A stretch of DNA of 64,000 nt from Candidatus Pseudomonas phytovorans. Its GTDB lineage: Bacteria; Pseudomonadota; Gammaproteobacteria; Pseudomonadales; Pseudomonadaceae. The stretch covers positions 2,826,001 to 2,890,000 of the forward strand of contig CP119325.1 in the NCBI GenBank assembly GCA_029202525.1, read 5' to 3'. Positions within the stretch are counted from its first letter, which is position 1, and each line of letters opens with the position of its first letter. Positions 26,577 to 34,823 of this stretch are shown piece by piece. The position numbers were made by a program, and so were the translations under genes. The notes below the pieces were generated by a model. That model had not been told where the DNA came from and made no database searches. It worked only from the letters and a program-made list of their open reading frames with translations.

Positions 26577-26627
26577 GGCGCAACCGACGGCTGGCGTTGC
26601 TGCCTGGAAATGGGTGGAAATCATTCT

Positions 26628-26641
26628 ATTAATGTATTAAT
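26628..26641. promoter_or_regulatory. putative HpaR operator before the first hpaR
   Basis: ATTAATGTATTAAT contains TTAA-N4-TTAA with symmetric flanks, the same arrangement as the two sites before hpaG1. It lies 54 bases upstream of the first hpaR start, which suggests autoregulation. Confidence 0.55.
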
Positions 26642-26695
26642 GATTATGCACTGCCATACTCGCCGGTTTGCTGATTCCAGCCCTTCAGAGCCCGC

Positions 26696-27118
26696 ATGAC
26701 CACACCAAGACCTTCCCTGACCCTGACCTTGCTGCAGGCGCGCGAAGCCACCATGGCGTTCTTCCGCCCGGCGTTGAATGCCCATGACCTGACCGAGCAG
26801 CAATGGCGGGTCATTCGTATCCTGCGCCAGCAAGGCGAGCTGGAAAGCCATCAGTTGGCGGAGCTGGCCTGTATCCTCAAGCCCAGCATGAGCGGGGTGC
26901 TCAAGCGCCTGGAGCGTGACGGCATCGTGGCGCGGCGCAAGTCGCCGGAGGACCAGCGCCGGGTGTACATCCGCCTGACCGAGGCCGGCCAGCAGGCGTT
27001 TCTGGCCATGAGCGAAGAGATGGCGAGCAACTACGCCAAGATCCTCGCCCAGTTTGGCGAAGACAAGCTGCAGCAGCTGATGCAACTGCTGGATGAAATG
27101 AAGAAGATCAAACCCTGA
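26696..27118 (+). CDS. hpaR: HpaR, MarR-family repressor of homoprotocatechuate genes (copy 1)
   Basis: A 140-residue MarR-family protein matching HpaR in length and in the run SLTLTLLQAREATMAFFRP followed by LTEQQWRVIRIL. The winged helix spans about 30-100, with recognition helix AELACILKPSMSGVLKRLERDG. In E. coli, HpaR represses the meta-cleavage operon and is released by 4-hydroxyphenylacetate or its relatives. A second, very similar gene lies at 38957 at the other end of the pathway cluster. A TTAA-N4-TTAA site precedes this gene. Confidence 0.9.
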   Translation: MTTPRPSLTLTLLQAREATMAFFRPALNAHDLTEQQWRVIRILRQQGELESHQLAELACILKPSMSGVLKRLERDGIVARRKSPEDQRRVYIRLTEAGQQAFLAMSEEMASNYAKILAQFGEDKLQQLMQLLDEMKKIKP

Positions 27119-27129
27119 CGCGCCAAGCG

Positions 27130-27729
27130 TCAGCCGTTGAGTGACAGTGAGTCTTCGAGCACTTTCAGCAGTGCTGCCGCGCGGCGCTCATAGGCAGCGG
27201 GGCCTGCGTACATCAGCTCTACATACAGGCTGTCGATGATGCCCAGGTAAGCATCGGCATACAGCGCCAGGCGGCTGTGCTGCTCACGCGCCCAGCCATG
27301 GCGAGCTTGCAGGGCCACACAGAACCCTTCGCGTATGCCGTTCAGGTAGTTTTCGAAGCCCGTTGTGACAATCGGCTTGATCCCTGACGGGGGCAGGAAC
27401 GCTGTGCGCAACACGAAGCGCAGCTCGGCCGAGTCGCGATAACGTTCGGCCAGGTGCAGGGCCAGCCAGTGCCCCGGCGCCAGGCCGTCGCGGCCTTCCT
27501 GCGCAAAGCCGTGCTCGACAAAGGCTGTTTCCTGCACCAGCGCACGCTGGAATACCTCCACGAACAAGGCGTCCTTGTTGGCAAAGTGCGCATACAGGGA
27601 TGCCTTGCGCATACCCGCCAACTGGGCGATTTCGTTCAGCGAAGAGGCGTCATAGCCGTACTCGGCGAAGTGGCCGACGGCGGCATCGCACACCCGCACC
27701 GCAGAAGGGGAAAGGTCTTTCAACAGCAT
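27130..27729 (-). CDS. TetR-family transcriptional regulator
   Basis: A 199-residue TetR-family repressor with the N-terminal helix-turn-helix at about 10-57 (HFAEYGYDASSLNEIAQLAGMRKASLYAHFANKDALF) and a helical ligand domain. The ATG at 27729 with GGAG upstream is preferred over an open frame that runs 105 bases further. It is divergent from the hydroxylase genes beginning at 27932 and may control them. It ends 12 bases from the convergent hpaR stop, a tight packing that suggests co-inheritance. Confidence 0.87.
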   Translation of the reverse strand: MLLKDLSPSAVRVCDAAVGHFAEYGYDASSLNEIAQLAGMRKASLYAHFANKDALFVEVFQRALVQETAFVEHGFAQEGRDGLAPGHWLALHLAERYRDSAELRFVLRTAFLPPSGIKPIVTTGFENYLNGIREGFCVALQARHGWAREQHSRLALYADAYLGIIDSLYVELMYAGPAAYERRAAALLKVLEDSLSLNG

Positions 27730-27832
27730 CGCTCCATCAGGGGCGCGGCGGGCCGCGCGCGTCTTGAGGGTGGGATTGTGGTGATCGAAAATGCACGGGT
27801 CAATGCTTGTCGCCAGGCAATTTCCGCAGGCC

Positions 27833-27851
27833 ATGGAAAGTGCAATGTTCC
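27833..27851. promoter_or_regulatory. conserved motif upstream of the hydroxylase genes
   Basis: ATGGAAAGTGCAAT (27833-27846) followed by GTTCC. The same 14 bases occur inverted at 38895-38908 upstream of the second hpaR, again next to GTTCC but with two extra bases. It lies in the divergent region between the TetR gene and the hydroxylase. The binding protein is unknown. Confidence 0.45.
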
Positions 27852-27931
27852 CCTCGTAACGTGCATTCCGCGGCCCAGTTGCCGCTCACATACTGATCGC
27901 GTCTTTGAATCCAATAAGAAAGAGACCGCTC

Positions 27932-29101
27932 ATGAAAACGCCAAACCCCCTGCTGGAAGACCTGAAGTCCGTCCTGCCGACCATCGCCGCCAATGCCATG
28001 GCCGCTGAGCAGGACCGCAGTGTACCGGCAGAGAATATCGCCTTGCTGAAAAGCATCGGCATGCACCGCGCCTTTTTGCCCAAGCACTACGGCGGTATGG
28101 AAATCACTCTGCCAGAGTTTGCCCAGTGCATCGCCCTGCTGGCGGGGGCCTGCGCCAGCACCGCCTGGGCCATGAGCCTGTTGTGCACCCACAGCCACCA
28201 GATGGCAATGTTCCCGGCCAAGCTGCAGCAGGAGGTGTGGGGCAGCAACCCGGACGCTACCGCCAGCAGCAGTATCGCGCCGTTCGGCCGCACTGAAGAG
28301 GTTGAGGGCGGCGTGTCGTTCAGCGGCGAAATGGGCTGGAGTTCCGGTTGCGACCACGCCGAATGGGCGATCCTCGGATTCCGCCGCAAGAACGCCGAAG
28401 GCACTCAGGATTACTGCTTCGCGATTCTGCCACGCAGCGACTATGAAATCCGTGATGACTGGTATGCCGTGGGCATGCGCGGCAGTGGCAGCAAAACCCT
28501 TATCGTGCGTGACGCCTTCGTACCCGAGCACCGCATCCAGAAGGCCAAGGACATGATGGAGGGCAAGTCGGCGGGCTTTGGTTTGTACCCCGACAGCAAG
28601 ATTTTCTTCGCCCCGTACCGCCCCTATTTTGCCAGCGGCTTCTCCACGGTCAGCCTGGGCGTTGCCGAGCGTATGCTGGAGGTATTCCGCGAGAAAACCC
28701 GCAACCGCGTGCGTGCCTACACCGGTGCTGCAGTGGGCGCCGCCACCCCGGCGTTGATGCGCCTGGCCGAGTCGACCCACCAGGTGGCTGCTGCACGTGC
28801 ACTGCTGGAAAAGAGCTGGGACGAGATTGCCGAGCACAGCGCCCGCCACGAATACCCATCGCGTGGCACGCTGGCGTTCTGGCGTACCAACCAGGGCTAT
28901 GCCGTGAAAATGTGCATCCAGGCCGTCGACCGCCTGATGGAAGCCGCCGGTGGTGGCGCCTGGTTCGAGCGTAACGAACTGCAGCGGCTGTTCCGCGATT
29001 CGCACATGACCGGTGCCCATGCCTACACCGACTATGACGTATGTTCGCAAATCCTCGGCCGCGAGCTCATGGGCCTGGAGCCTGACCCGGCAATGGTCTG
29101 A
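27932..29101 (+). CDS. C2-hpah: 4-hydroxyphenylacetate 3-hydroxylase, oxygenase component (C2 type)
   Basis: A 389-residue flavin-dependent monooxygenase of the acyl-CoA dehydrogenase fold (HsaA/C2 group), which uses reduced FMN supplied by a separate reductase to hydroxylate 4-hydroxyphenylacetate to homoprotocatechuate. Visible features are the helical N-terminus with HRAFLPKHYGG, the flavin-side segment FGRTEEVEGGVSFSGEMGWSSGCDHA and the C-terminal His-rich FRDSHMTGAHAYTDYD. It is not related to the E. coli HpaB sequence type. The start ATG at 27932 follows AAAGAG. The reductase gene is 79 bases downstream. In P. putida U the equivalent pair is called hpaB/hpaC. Confidence 0.85.
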   Translation: MKTPNPLLEDLKSVLPTIAANAMAAEQDRSVPAENIALLKSIGMHRAFLPKHYGGMEITLPEFAQCIALLAGACASTAWAMSLLCTHSHQMAMFPAKLQQEVWGSNPDATASSSIAPFGRTEEVEGGVSFSGEMGWSSGCDHAEWAILGFRRKNAEGTQDYCFAILPRSDYEIRDDWYAVGMRGSGSKTLIVRDAFVPEHRIQKAKDMMEGKSAGFGLYPDSKIFFAPYRPYFASGFSTVSLGVAERMLEVFREKTRNRVRAYTGAAVGAATPALMRLAESTHQVAAARALLEKSWDEIAEHSARHEYPSRGTLAFWRTNQGYAVKMCIQAVDRLMEAAGGGAWFERNELQRLFRDSHMTGAHAYTDYDVCSQILGRELMGLEPDPAMV

Positions 29102-29180
29102 GCCGACACCTGTTTTCAACCATCCCTTACAAGCACAACAACAAACAGGGCAGGCTGCCAGGCCTGCCCGGGAGTCTTGC

Positions 29181-30110
29181 ATGTCCAATGAAACCTTCGA
29201 TGCACGCGCCTTCCGCCGCGCCCTGGGCAACTTCGCCACCGGCGTGACCGTGGTCACGGCTGCCGGGGCCAGTGGCCGCAAAGTCGGCGTTACCGCCAAC
29301 AGCTTCAACTCGGTATCGCTGGACCCGGCGCTGATCCTGTGGAGCATCGACAAACGCTCGACCAGCCACGAAGTGTTCGAAGAGGCCTCGCATTTTGCCG
29401 TGAACATTCTGGCGGCGGACCAGATCGACCTGTCCAACAACTTTGCTCGCCCGAAAGAAGACCGTTTTGCCGGCATCGACTACGAAACCGGCACCGGCGG
29501 TGCGCCGCTGTTTGCCGACTGCGCGGCGCGCTTCGAGTGTGAAAAGTACCAGCAGCTGGACGGTGGCGATCACTGGATTCTGGTGGGCAAGGTGGTGGCC
29601 TTCGATGATTTTGGCCGCTCGCCGCTGCTGTACCACCAGGGCGCCTATTCCATGGTGCTGCCGCATACCCGCATGACCCAGCCCGCAGAGGGGCAGGCGC
29701 CGAGCAGCCACTTCCAGGGCCGCCTGCAGCACAACCTGTACTACCTGATGACCCAGGCGTTGCGCGCCTACCAGGCGGATTACCAGCCACGCCAGTTGTG
29801 CACCGGGCTGCGTACCAGCGAGGCACGCATGTTGATGGTGCTTGAAAACGATGCGGGGCTGAGCCTGAACGACCTGCAGCGCGAAGTGGCGATGCCGGCG
29901 CTGGAGATTGAAGAGGCGGTGGCCAACCTCAAACGCAAGGGGCTGATTGCCGATGACGAGGGCAGGGTGCGCTTGTCGGTGAAGGGCGTGGACGAGACCG
30001 AGGCGTTGTGGACCATTGCCAGGGAACAGCAGGACAAGGTGTTCGGGCAGTTCAGTGAAGAGCAGCTGGATAACTTCAAGACAGTGCTCAAGGCCCTCAT
30101 CAACATCTGA
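29181..30110 (+). CDS. C1-hpah: 4-hydroxyphenylacetate 3-hydroxylase, reductase component with MarR-like tail (C1 type)
   Basis: A 309-residue two-domain protein. Residues about 8-165 are a flavin reductase domain (GNFATGVTVVTA, GVTANSFNSVSLDPALILWSI, ASHFAVNIL). Residues about 180-309 form a MarR-like winged-helix domain (GLRTSEARMLMVLE, LQREVAMPALEIEEAVANLKRKGLI). This architecture matches C1 of the Acinetobacter baumannii hydroxylase, where the MarR-like tail senses the aromatic substrate and relieves autoinhibition of NADH:FMN reduction. The ATG at 29181 has GGAG ten bases upstream. It ends before a REP pair. Confidence 0.87.
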   Translation: MSNETFDARAFRRALGNFATGVTVVTAAGASGRKVGVTANSFNSVSLDPALILWSIDKRSTSHEVFEEASHFAVNILAADQIDLSNNFARPKEDRFAGIDYETGTGGAPLFADCAARFECEKYQQLDGGDHWILVGKVVAFDDFGRSPLLYHQGAYSMVLPHTRMTQPAEGQAPSSHFQGRLQHNLYYLMTQALRAYQADYQPRQLCTGLRTSEARMLMVLENDAGLSLNDLQREVAMPALEIEEAVANLKRKGLIADDEGRVRLSVKGVDETEALWTIAREQQDKVFGQFSEEQLDNFKTVLKALINI

Positions 30111-30120
30111 ACATCGCGTT

Positions 30121-30248
30121 GGATGGCACCGGCTGTGCCGGTGTTCGCGGGTGAACCCGCTCCCACAGGTTCAGCGCCAACAGCAGCTACGGCGCGGTCC
30201 CTGTAGGAGCGGCTTTAGCCGCGAACACCGGCACAGCCGGTGCCATCC
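30121..30248. repeat. REP inverted pair with 30-bp perfect arms
   Basis: 30121-30150 and 30219-30248 are exact reverse complements and enclose a second pair of diverged GCTCCCACAG/CTGTAGGAGC units. The element lies between the convergent reductase and hpaI genes and should form a large bidirectional hairpin. Confidence 0.85.
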
Positions 30249-30260
30249 GCTGATGATGTC

Positions 30261-31064
30261 TTAGTAGACACCACCCCCGGCATTGCTGGCCACAGGCATA
30301 TCCTTGAACTTCCCCGCCAGCTCGCGCAGCCCGCGCATCAGCACTGTGGTATCCACCCCCACCGCCACAAACGCCGCACCCAGCTCGATGTAGCGCCGCG
30401 CCAGCTTTTCATCCGCGCTGAGAATACCCGCAGCCTTGCCTGCCTTGCCGATACGCACGATGGCGTCTTCAATCGCCGCCTGCACCTCCGGGTGCCCGGG
30501 GTTGCCCCGATGCCCCATCGCCGCACTCAGGTCCGCTGGGCCGATGAACACGCCATCCACACCCTCCACCGCAGCGATCTCGTCCAGGTTTGCCAGGCCT
30601 TCCGTGTTCTCGATCTGCACCAGCAGGCACATCTGCTCGTCGGCATGGTCCAGGTAACCTGCAATGCTGTTCCAGCGCGAAGCCCGCGCCAGCGCGCTGC
30701 CCACCCCGCGAATGCCCTTGGGTGGGTAATGCATGGCCTTGACCAGCTGACGCGCCTGCTCGGCACTTTCGACCATCGGCACCAGCAAGGTCTGCGCGCC
30801 GATATCCAGCACCTGCTTGATCAGCGCGGTATCGCCGACTACCGGGCGGATCACCGCCTGGCTGGCGTAGGGCGCCACCGCCTGCAACTGGGCGAGCATG
30901 CCGCGCAGGTCGTTGGGTGCGTGCTCGCCGTCGATCAGCAGCCAGTCGAAGCCGGCATTTGCAGCAAGCTCTGCGCAGTAGGCATCGGCCAGGCCGAGCC
31001 ACAGGCCAATCTGCGGCTCGCCGCTGTGCAGGCGTTGCTTGAAGTGGTTGATGGGCATGTCCAT
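30261..31064 (-). CDS. hpaI: 4-hydroxy-2-oxoheptane-1,7-dioate aldolase
   Basis: A 267-residue class II pyruvate aldolase, close to the 262 of E. coli HpaI. Family motifs are DGEHAPND near residue 45, RPVVGDTALIKQ carrying the pyruvate-binding Arg, QIENTEGL with the metal-binding Glu, and FIGPADLSAAMG with the metal-binding Asp. It performs the last step, cleaving 4-hydroxy-2-oxoheptanedioate to pyruvate and succinate semialdehyde. The ATG at 31064 lies ten bases from the hpaH stop. It is the last gene of the leftward operon. Confidence 0.93.
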   Translation of the reverse strand: MDMPINHFKQRLHSGEPQIGLWLGLADAYCAELAANAGFDWLLIDGEHAPNDLRGMLAQLQAVAPYASQAVIRPVVGDTALIKQVLDIGAQTLLVPMVESAEQARQLVKAMHYPPKGIRGVGSALARASRWNSIAGYLDHADEQMCLLVQIENTEGLANLDEIAAVEGVDGVFIGPADLSAAMGHRGNPGHPEVQAAIEDAIVRIGKAGKAAGILSADEKLARRYIELGAAFVAVGVDTTVLMRGLRELAGKFKDMPVASNAGGGVY

Positions 31065-31074
31065 GGGCAGGTCC

Positions 31075-31878
31075 TCAAACGAAGCGGCAGGCGATGGAGC
31101 CGAGCATGTCGTAGTCGACGTGGAAGGTGTCGCCGGGGCGCGCTGCGACCGGGCGGGTGAACGAACCACCAAGAATGATCTGGCCGGGCTGCAGGGTGAC
31201 GTCGTACGGGGCCAGCTTGTTGGCCAGCCAGGCAACGCCCTTGGCCGGGTGGTTGAGCACCGCAGCGCTGACCCCGGACTCTTCGATCACACCGTTGCGA
31301 TAGAGCACCGCCGGCACTTTGCGCAGGTCGATTTCGGTAGGGCGTACAGCACGGCCGCCCATGACCACGCCGGCATTGGCGGCATTGTCGGAAATGGTGT
31401 CGAACACCTTGCGGGTGGCCTGGGTTTGCGGGTCGACCTGCTGGATGCGCGCGTCGATGATTTCCAGCGCCGGGATCACCCACTCGGTGGCGTCCAGCAC
31501 GTCAAACACGGTGACATTGGGCCCTTTGAGCGGCTTGCCGAGAATGAACGCCAACTCCACTTCAACGCGCGGCACGATGAAGCGCTCGAAGGGGATGTCG
31601 CTGCCTTCATCGAACAGCATGTCGTCGAGCAAGGCGCCGTAGTCGGGTTCGGTGATGTTCGACGATACCTGCATGGCCCGCGAAGTCAGGCCGATCTTGT
31701 GGCCCACCAGCTTGCGCCCGGCGGCGATCTTTTTCGCCACCCAGGCGCGCTGGATGGCATAGGCATCTTCGATGCTGATTGCCGGGTGGTCCAGCGAGAA
31801 CTGGCGCACCTGCTCGCGGGAGCGTTCGGCCTGGTCGAGGCGTTCGGCGGCTTGCTGGATGAAAGCGTTATCTAGCAT
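31075..31878 (-). CDS. hpaH: 2-oxo-hept-4-ene-1,7-dioate hydratase
   Basis: A 267-residue member of the MhpD/DmpE hydratase group within the FAH superfamily. Recognisable segments are GHKIGLTSRAMQVSS, the metal-ligand region PRVEVELAFILG and the C-terminal LGSIACRFV. It adds water to 2-oxohept-4-ene-1,7-dioate to give the aldolase substrate. It starts 18 bases after the stop of the hpaX transporter gene and is followed by hpaI. Confidence 0.93.
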   Translation of the reverse strand: MLDNAFIQQAAERLDQAERSREQVRQFSLDHPAISIEDAYAIQRAWVAKKIAAGRKLVGHKIGLTSRAMQVSSNITEPDYGALLDDMLFDEGSDIPFERFIVPRVEVELAFILGKPLKGPNVTVFDVLDATEWVIPALEIIDARIQQVDPQTQATRKVFDTISDNAANAGVVMGGRAVRPTEIDLRKVPAVLYRNGVIEESGVSAAVLNHPAKGVAWLANKLAPYDVTLQPGQIILGGSFTRPVAARPGDTFHVDYDMLGSIACRFV

Positions 31879-31895
31879 GGGGACGGTCTCTTGAT

Positions 31896-33203
31896 TCAAG
31901 GATTGACGATGGCAGCCTGGGTGCGCAGCACCAGCAGGCCTCCCAGGGCGATGAAGACGGCGAGTACGTACAGGGCCAGGCTGGCGCTGTGGGTGGTGTC
32001 GCGCACCCAGCCGATGAAGTAGGGCGTGAAGAACGAGGCGATGCTGCCCAGCGAGCTGATCAGGGCAATGCCGGCGGCCTGGGTGCGGGCATTGAGGAAG
32101 GCTGGCGGCAGTTGCCAGAACATCGGCAGCGCGGCGCTGGCGCCCATGCCAGCCAATATCAGGCCAGCCAATACCGGCACCGCCTGCTCGGGCGCAATCG
32201 CGGCAATGGCGATGCCGGCGGCGGCCATCAGCAGCGGTACACACAGGTGCCAGCGGCGTTCACGCAGGCGGTCGCTGGAGCGCCCGCACGCCAACATGAA
32301 CACGCAGCCGGCCACATACGGCACGGCGCTGAGCAGGCCGACACTGGCGTCGCTGGCCACCCCGGCGCTGTGAATCAGGCTGGGCATCCAGAACGCCAGG
32401 GTGTTTACCGCCAGCATCACCGCGCAATACACCGCCACCAGTAGCCACAGCGCGCGGCTGGCGAAAATGGCGCTGAACGAGGTCACCGGCTTGCGCTGCT
32501 CTTCTTCACCGAATTGCGCGCGCAGCGTGGCTTTTTGCTGATCGTCCAGCCAGCGCACCTTTTCGAAATGCTCCGGCAGCACGGCCAGCACCACCAGGCC
32601 CAGCAGCACCACCGGCGCGCCTTCGAGCAGGAACATCCACTGCCAGCCGCGCAGCCCGCCCGTGTCGTGCATGAACGCCAGGATAGCGCCGGACACTGGC
32701 CCGCCGACCACTCCGGCCAACGGCACGGCAATGGCGAACAGCGCGGTCACCTGGGCGCGGCGCCCGGCCGGGTACCAACGGTTGAGGTAGACCAGAATGC
32801 CCGGGAAGAACCCGGCCTCGGCCGCGCCCAGAGCAAAGCGCAACATGTAGAACGCGCTGCTGCTTTCAATCAGCAGCATGCTGGTCGACAGCAACCCCCA
32901 CACCACCATCAGGAAGGCGATCCAGCGGCGCGGGCCAACGCGGTCGAGCAGCAGGTTGCTGGGGACGCCGAACAGCGCATAAGCAATGAAAAACAGCCCG
33001 GCGCCCAGGCCGTAGACCGTGTCTGACAAGTGCAGGTCCTGGCTCATCTGCATCTTGGCGAAGCCGATGTTGATGCGGTCCAGGTGGGCGAACAGGTAGC
33101 ACACCAGCAGCAGCGGCATCAGCCGCCAAGTGACTGCCCGGTGGGTACTGTCGGCCCGTTCAGCGTGTGCCTCGCGCGGCGAGGCTTGTTCGAGTGTGCT
33201 CAT
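31896..33203 (-). CDS. hpaX: HpaX-like MFS permease for hydroxyphenylacetate
   Basis: A 435-residue MFS transporter of the anion:cation symporter family with about 12 membrane segments; LFAHLDRINIGFAKMQMSQDL is the characteristic TM1 region, and LGAAEAGFFPGILVYLNRWYP the TM4-5 motif. It sits between hpaF and hpaH in the catabolic operon, where HpaX imports 4-hydroxyphenylacetate in other bacteria. The start at 33203 lacks a strong ribosome-binding site. Confidence 0.87.
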   Translation of the reverse strand: MSTLEQASPREAHAERADSTHRAVTWRLMPLLLVCYLFAHLDRINIGFAKMQMSQDLHLSDTVYGLGAGLFFIAYALFGVPSNLLLDRVGPRRWIAFLMVVWGLLSTSMLLIESSSAFYMLRFALGAAEAGFFPGILVYLNRWYPAGRRAQVTALFAIAVPLAGVVGGPVSGAILAFMHDTGGLRGWQWMFLLEGAPVVLLGLVVLAVLPEHFEKVRWLDDQQKATLRAQFGEEEQRKPVTSFSAIFASRALWLLVAVYCAVMLAVNTLAFWMPSLIHSAGVASDASVGLLSAVPYVAGCVFMLACGRSSDRLRERRWHLCVPLLMAAAGIAIAAIAPEQAVPVLAGLILAGMGASAALPMFWQLPPAFLNARTQAAGIALISSLGSIASFFTPYFIGWVRDTTHSASLALYVLAVFIALGGLLVLRTQAAIVNP

Positions 33204-33246
33204 GTTTTTGTACTTGTTCTGTAATGAGACGGGAAGGGAATGGGTG

Positions 33247-33651
33247 CTAGCGGTTGAACAGCGGGTGCAAGGTGCTGTGCTTGGCGTCGTAGACCTGGGC
33301 AGCGCTTTGGTCGATCTGCACGGTGATGCCGATCGGGCGCTGTTGCAGCAGGGGCCCCAGGTGGGCTTTCAATACCGCCAGCAAGCTGTCGCCCACTGCT
33401 TTGTGCACTTCGGCGCTGCGGCCGGTAGCCATGCGCAGGTTGGCGTACAGGAAACCGTATTCGCCTTGGCCGTCGGCAACCGCGCAATGGGCGGCGGGGT
33501 AGGCCAGCACACGGGTGCCGCCAGTGGGGAACACGGCTTTGCCTTCGGCATCGCGTTGTTCGAGCATGGTGTCGGCCAGGGCGCGGCAAAGGCCGGGGAT
33601 GTCGGCGTCGGTTTCAAGGTCGGGTGTGTACAGCAGAACCAGGTGTGGCAT
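33247..33651 (-). CDS. hpaF: 5-carboxymethyl-2-hydroxymuconate delta-isomerase
   Basis: A 134-residue isomerase of the CHMI type (126 in E. coli), a tautomerase-superfamily fold with the N-terminal Pro exposed after Met removal (M-PHLVLLYTPDLE). It converts 5-carboxymethyl-2-hydroxymuconate to 5-oxo-pent-3-ene-1,2,5-tricarboxylate, the HpaG substrate. The residues NLRMATGRSAEVHKAVGDSLL are typical. It is in the operon between hpaD and hpaX. Confidence 0.92.
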   Translation of the reverse strand: MPHLVLLYTPDLETDADIPGLCRALADTMLEQRDAEGKAVFPTGGTRVLAYPAAHCAVADGQGEYGFLYANLRMATGRSAEVHKAVGDSLLAVLKAHLGPLLQQRPIGITVQIDQSAAQVYDAKHSTLHPLFNR

Positions 33652-33714
33652 GGGGGCCTCCTCGGTGAGGAGCGGCTGGCCACCCGCCAGGGAGGCCAGC
33701 CGCGAACGGGTGGG

Positions 33715-34638
33715 TTACAGGCGGCTGGTGGACGCGACGGCGGCCGGATTGGCGGCCTGCGCCGAAGGAATCGTCGAGCCATCCTGGGGCGTGACCGGGA
33801 AGATCGCGTTGATCTGGCCAGTGCCCGAAGAGCCGAAGTAAGGCGTCACCACCTCAGCCTTGCCGTCATACTTCGACCAGCCCAAGGCGCCGAGCAGCAT
33901 TGCCGTGTCATGCATGAAGCCTTCGCCATGGCCCTTGGAGGCATACTCAGGGAGCATCCCGCAGAATTCTTCCCATTCGGCGTTTTCCCACATCTGCACC
34001 ACGCGGTGATCGAGGGTTTCCAGGAACGGGCTCCACACCTTGGTGGCGAAGTCCGGCGCCTGGCCGTTTTGCGCGAAGCGGTGCGACAGCGAGCCACTGG
34101 CCAGGAACGCCACGGTGCCGTCGTAATGGTCTTCCACCGCCTTGCGCATGGCCCAGCCCAGGCGGGCGCTGTCGGCCAGGTAGTGCGAGGTGCACAGTGC
34201 CGACACCGAGACCACTTTGAAGTGCTGGTCCTGGTTCATGTAGCGCATCGGCACCAGGGTGCCGTATTCCGGAGCCAGGGTGGTGGCATGGTGGGCCATG
34301 GTTTCGACGTTGAAGCGGTTGCATTCCTCGGCCAGCAGCTTGCCCAGCTCGGGGTTGCCGGGGAAGGCGTAGGGCATGTTGCTGATGAAGTGCGGCAGTT
34401 CGTTGCTGGTGTAAACGCCTTCGAAATGCGGCCCGCACAGAACGTGGTAGTTGGCGTTGACCAGCCAGTGGGTGTCGAACACGACGATAGTGTCCACGCC
34501 CAGCTCGCGGCAGCGGCGGCTGATTTCGTGATGCCCGTCGATGGCCGCCTGACGAAAACCCTGGCGCGGGCCAGGCAGTTCGGACATGTACATGGACGGT
34601 ACATGGGTAATCTTGGCAGTGAGAGCGAGTTTGCCCAT
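33715..34638 (-). CDS. hpaD: 3,4-dihydroxyphenylacetate 2,3-dioxygenase
   Basis: A 307-residue class III (LigB-type) extradiol dioxygenase that opens the homoprotocatechuate ring to 5-carboxymethyl-2-hydroxymuconate semialdehyde. Iron-ligand and acid-base His residues are in the segments KITHVPSM, IDGHHE and FDTHW, with Glu in the C-terminal half. The ATG at 34638 follows GGAGC; an open frame extends 123 bases upstream but crosses a REP-like repeat. A REP-containing gap separates it from hpaE, which may lower its coupling to the upstream genes. Confidence 0.93.
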   Translation of the reverse strand: MGKLALTAKITHVPSMYMSELPGPRQGFRQAAIDGHHEISRRCRELGVDTIVVFDTHWLVNANYHVLCGPHFEGVYTSNELPHFISNMPYAFPGNPELGKLLAEECNRFNVETMAHHATTLAPEYGTLVPMRYMNQDQHFKVVSVSALCTSHYLADSARLGWAMRKAVEDHYDGTVAFLASGSLSHRFAQNGQAPDFATKVWSPFLETLDHRVVQMWENAEWEEFCGMLPEYASKGHGEGFMHDTAMLLGALGWSKYDGKAEVVTPYFGSSGTGQINAIFPVTPQDGSTIPSAQAANPAAVASTSRL

Positions 34639-34707
34639 GGAAAGCTCCGTTAAAGGATGTTGTTGTCGTGTAGAGGCTACGGTCCTGCCCGGTTTTGGCC
34701 GCCGCGA

Positions 34708-34800
34708 TCCTCTGTGGGAACGGGCGAGTCCGCGAACACCGGCGTAGCCGGTGCCATCCACCGCGTTGGATTCTTCGCGGGCACGCCCGCTCCCACAGGG
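34708..34800. repeat. REP-type repeat between hpaD and hpaE
   Basis: A degraded CTGTGGGAACGGGCGAGTCC unit and an opposite GGGCACGCCCGCTCCCACAG unit (about 34782-34800) flank the palindromic ACCGGCGTAGCCGGTG. This is a REP pair inside the operon, between hpaE and hpaD, where it may stabilise the upstream part of the message. Confidence 0.75.
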
Positions 34801-34823
34801 TTAACTGCCCCATCGGGGTGGCT

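Noticed and set aside
27800..29476. A 558-codon minus-strand frame opposite the hydroxylase
   Set aside because: Antisense to the oxygenase and the start of the reductase, both strongly supported.
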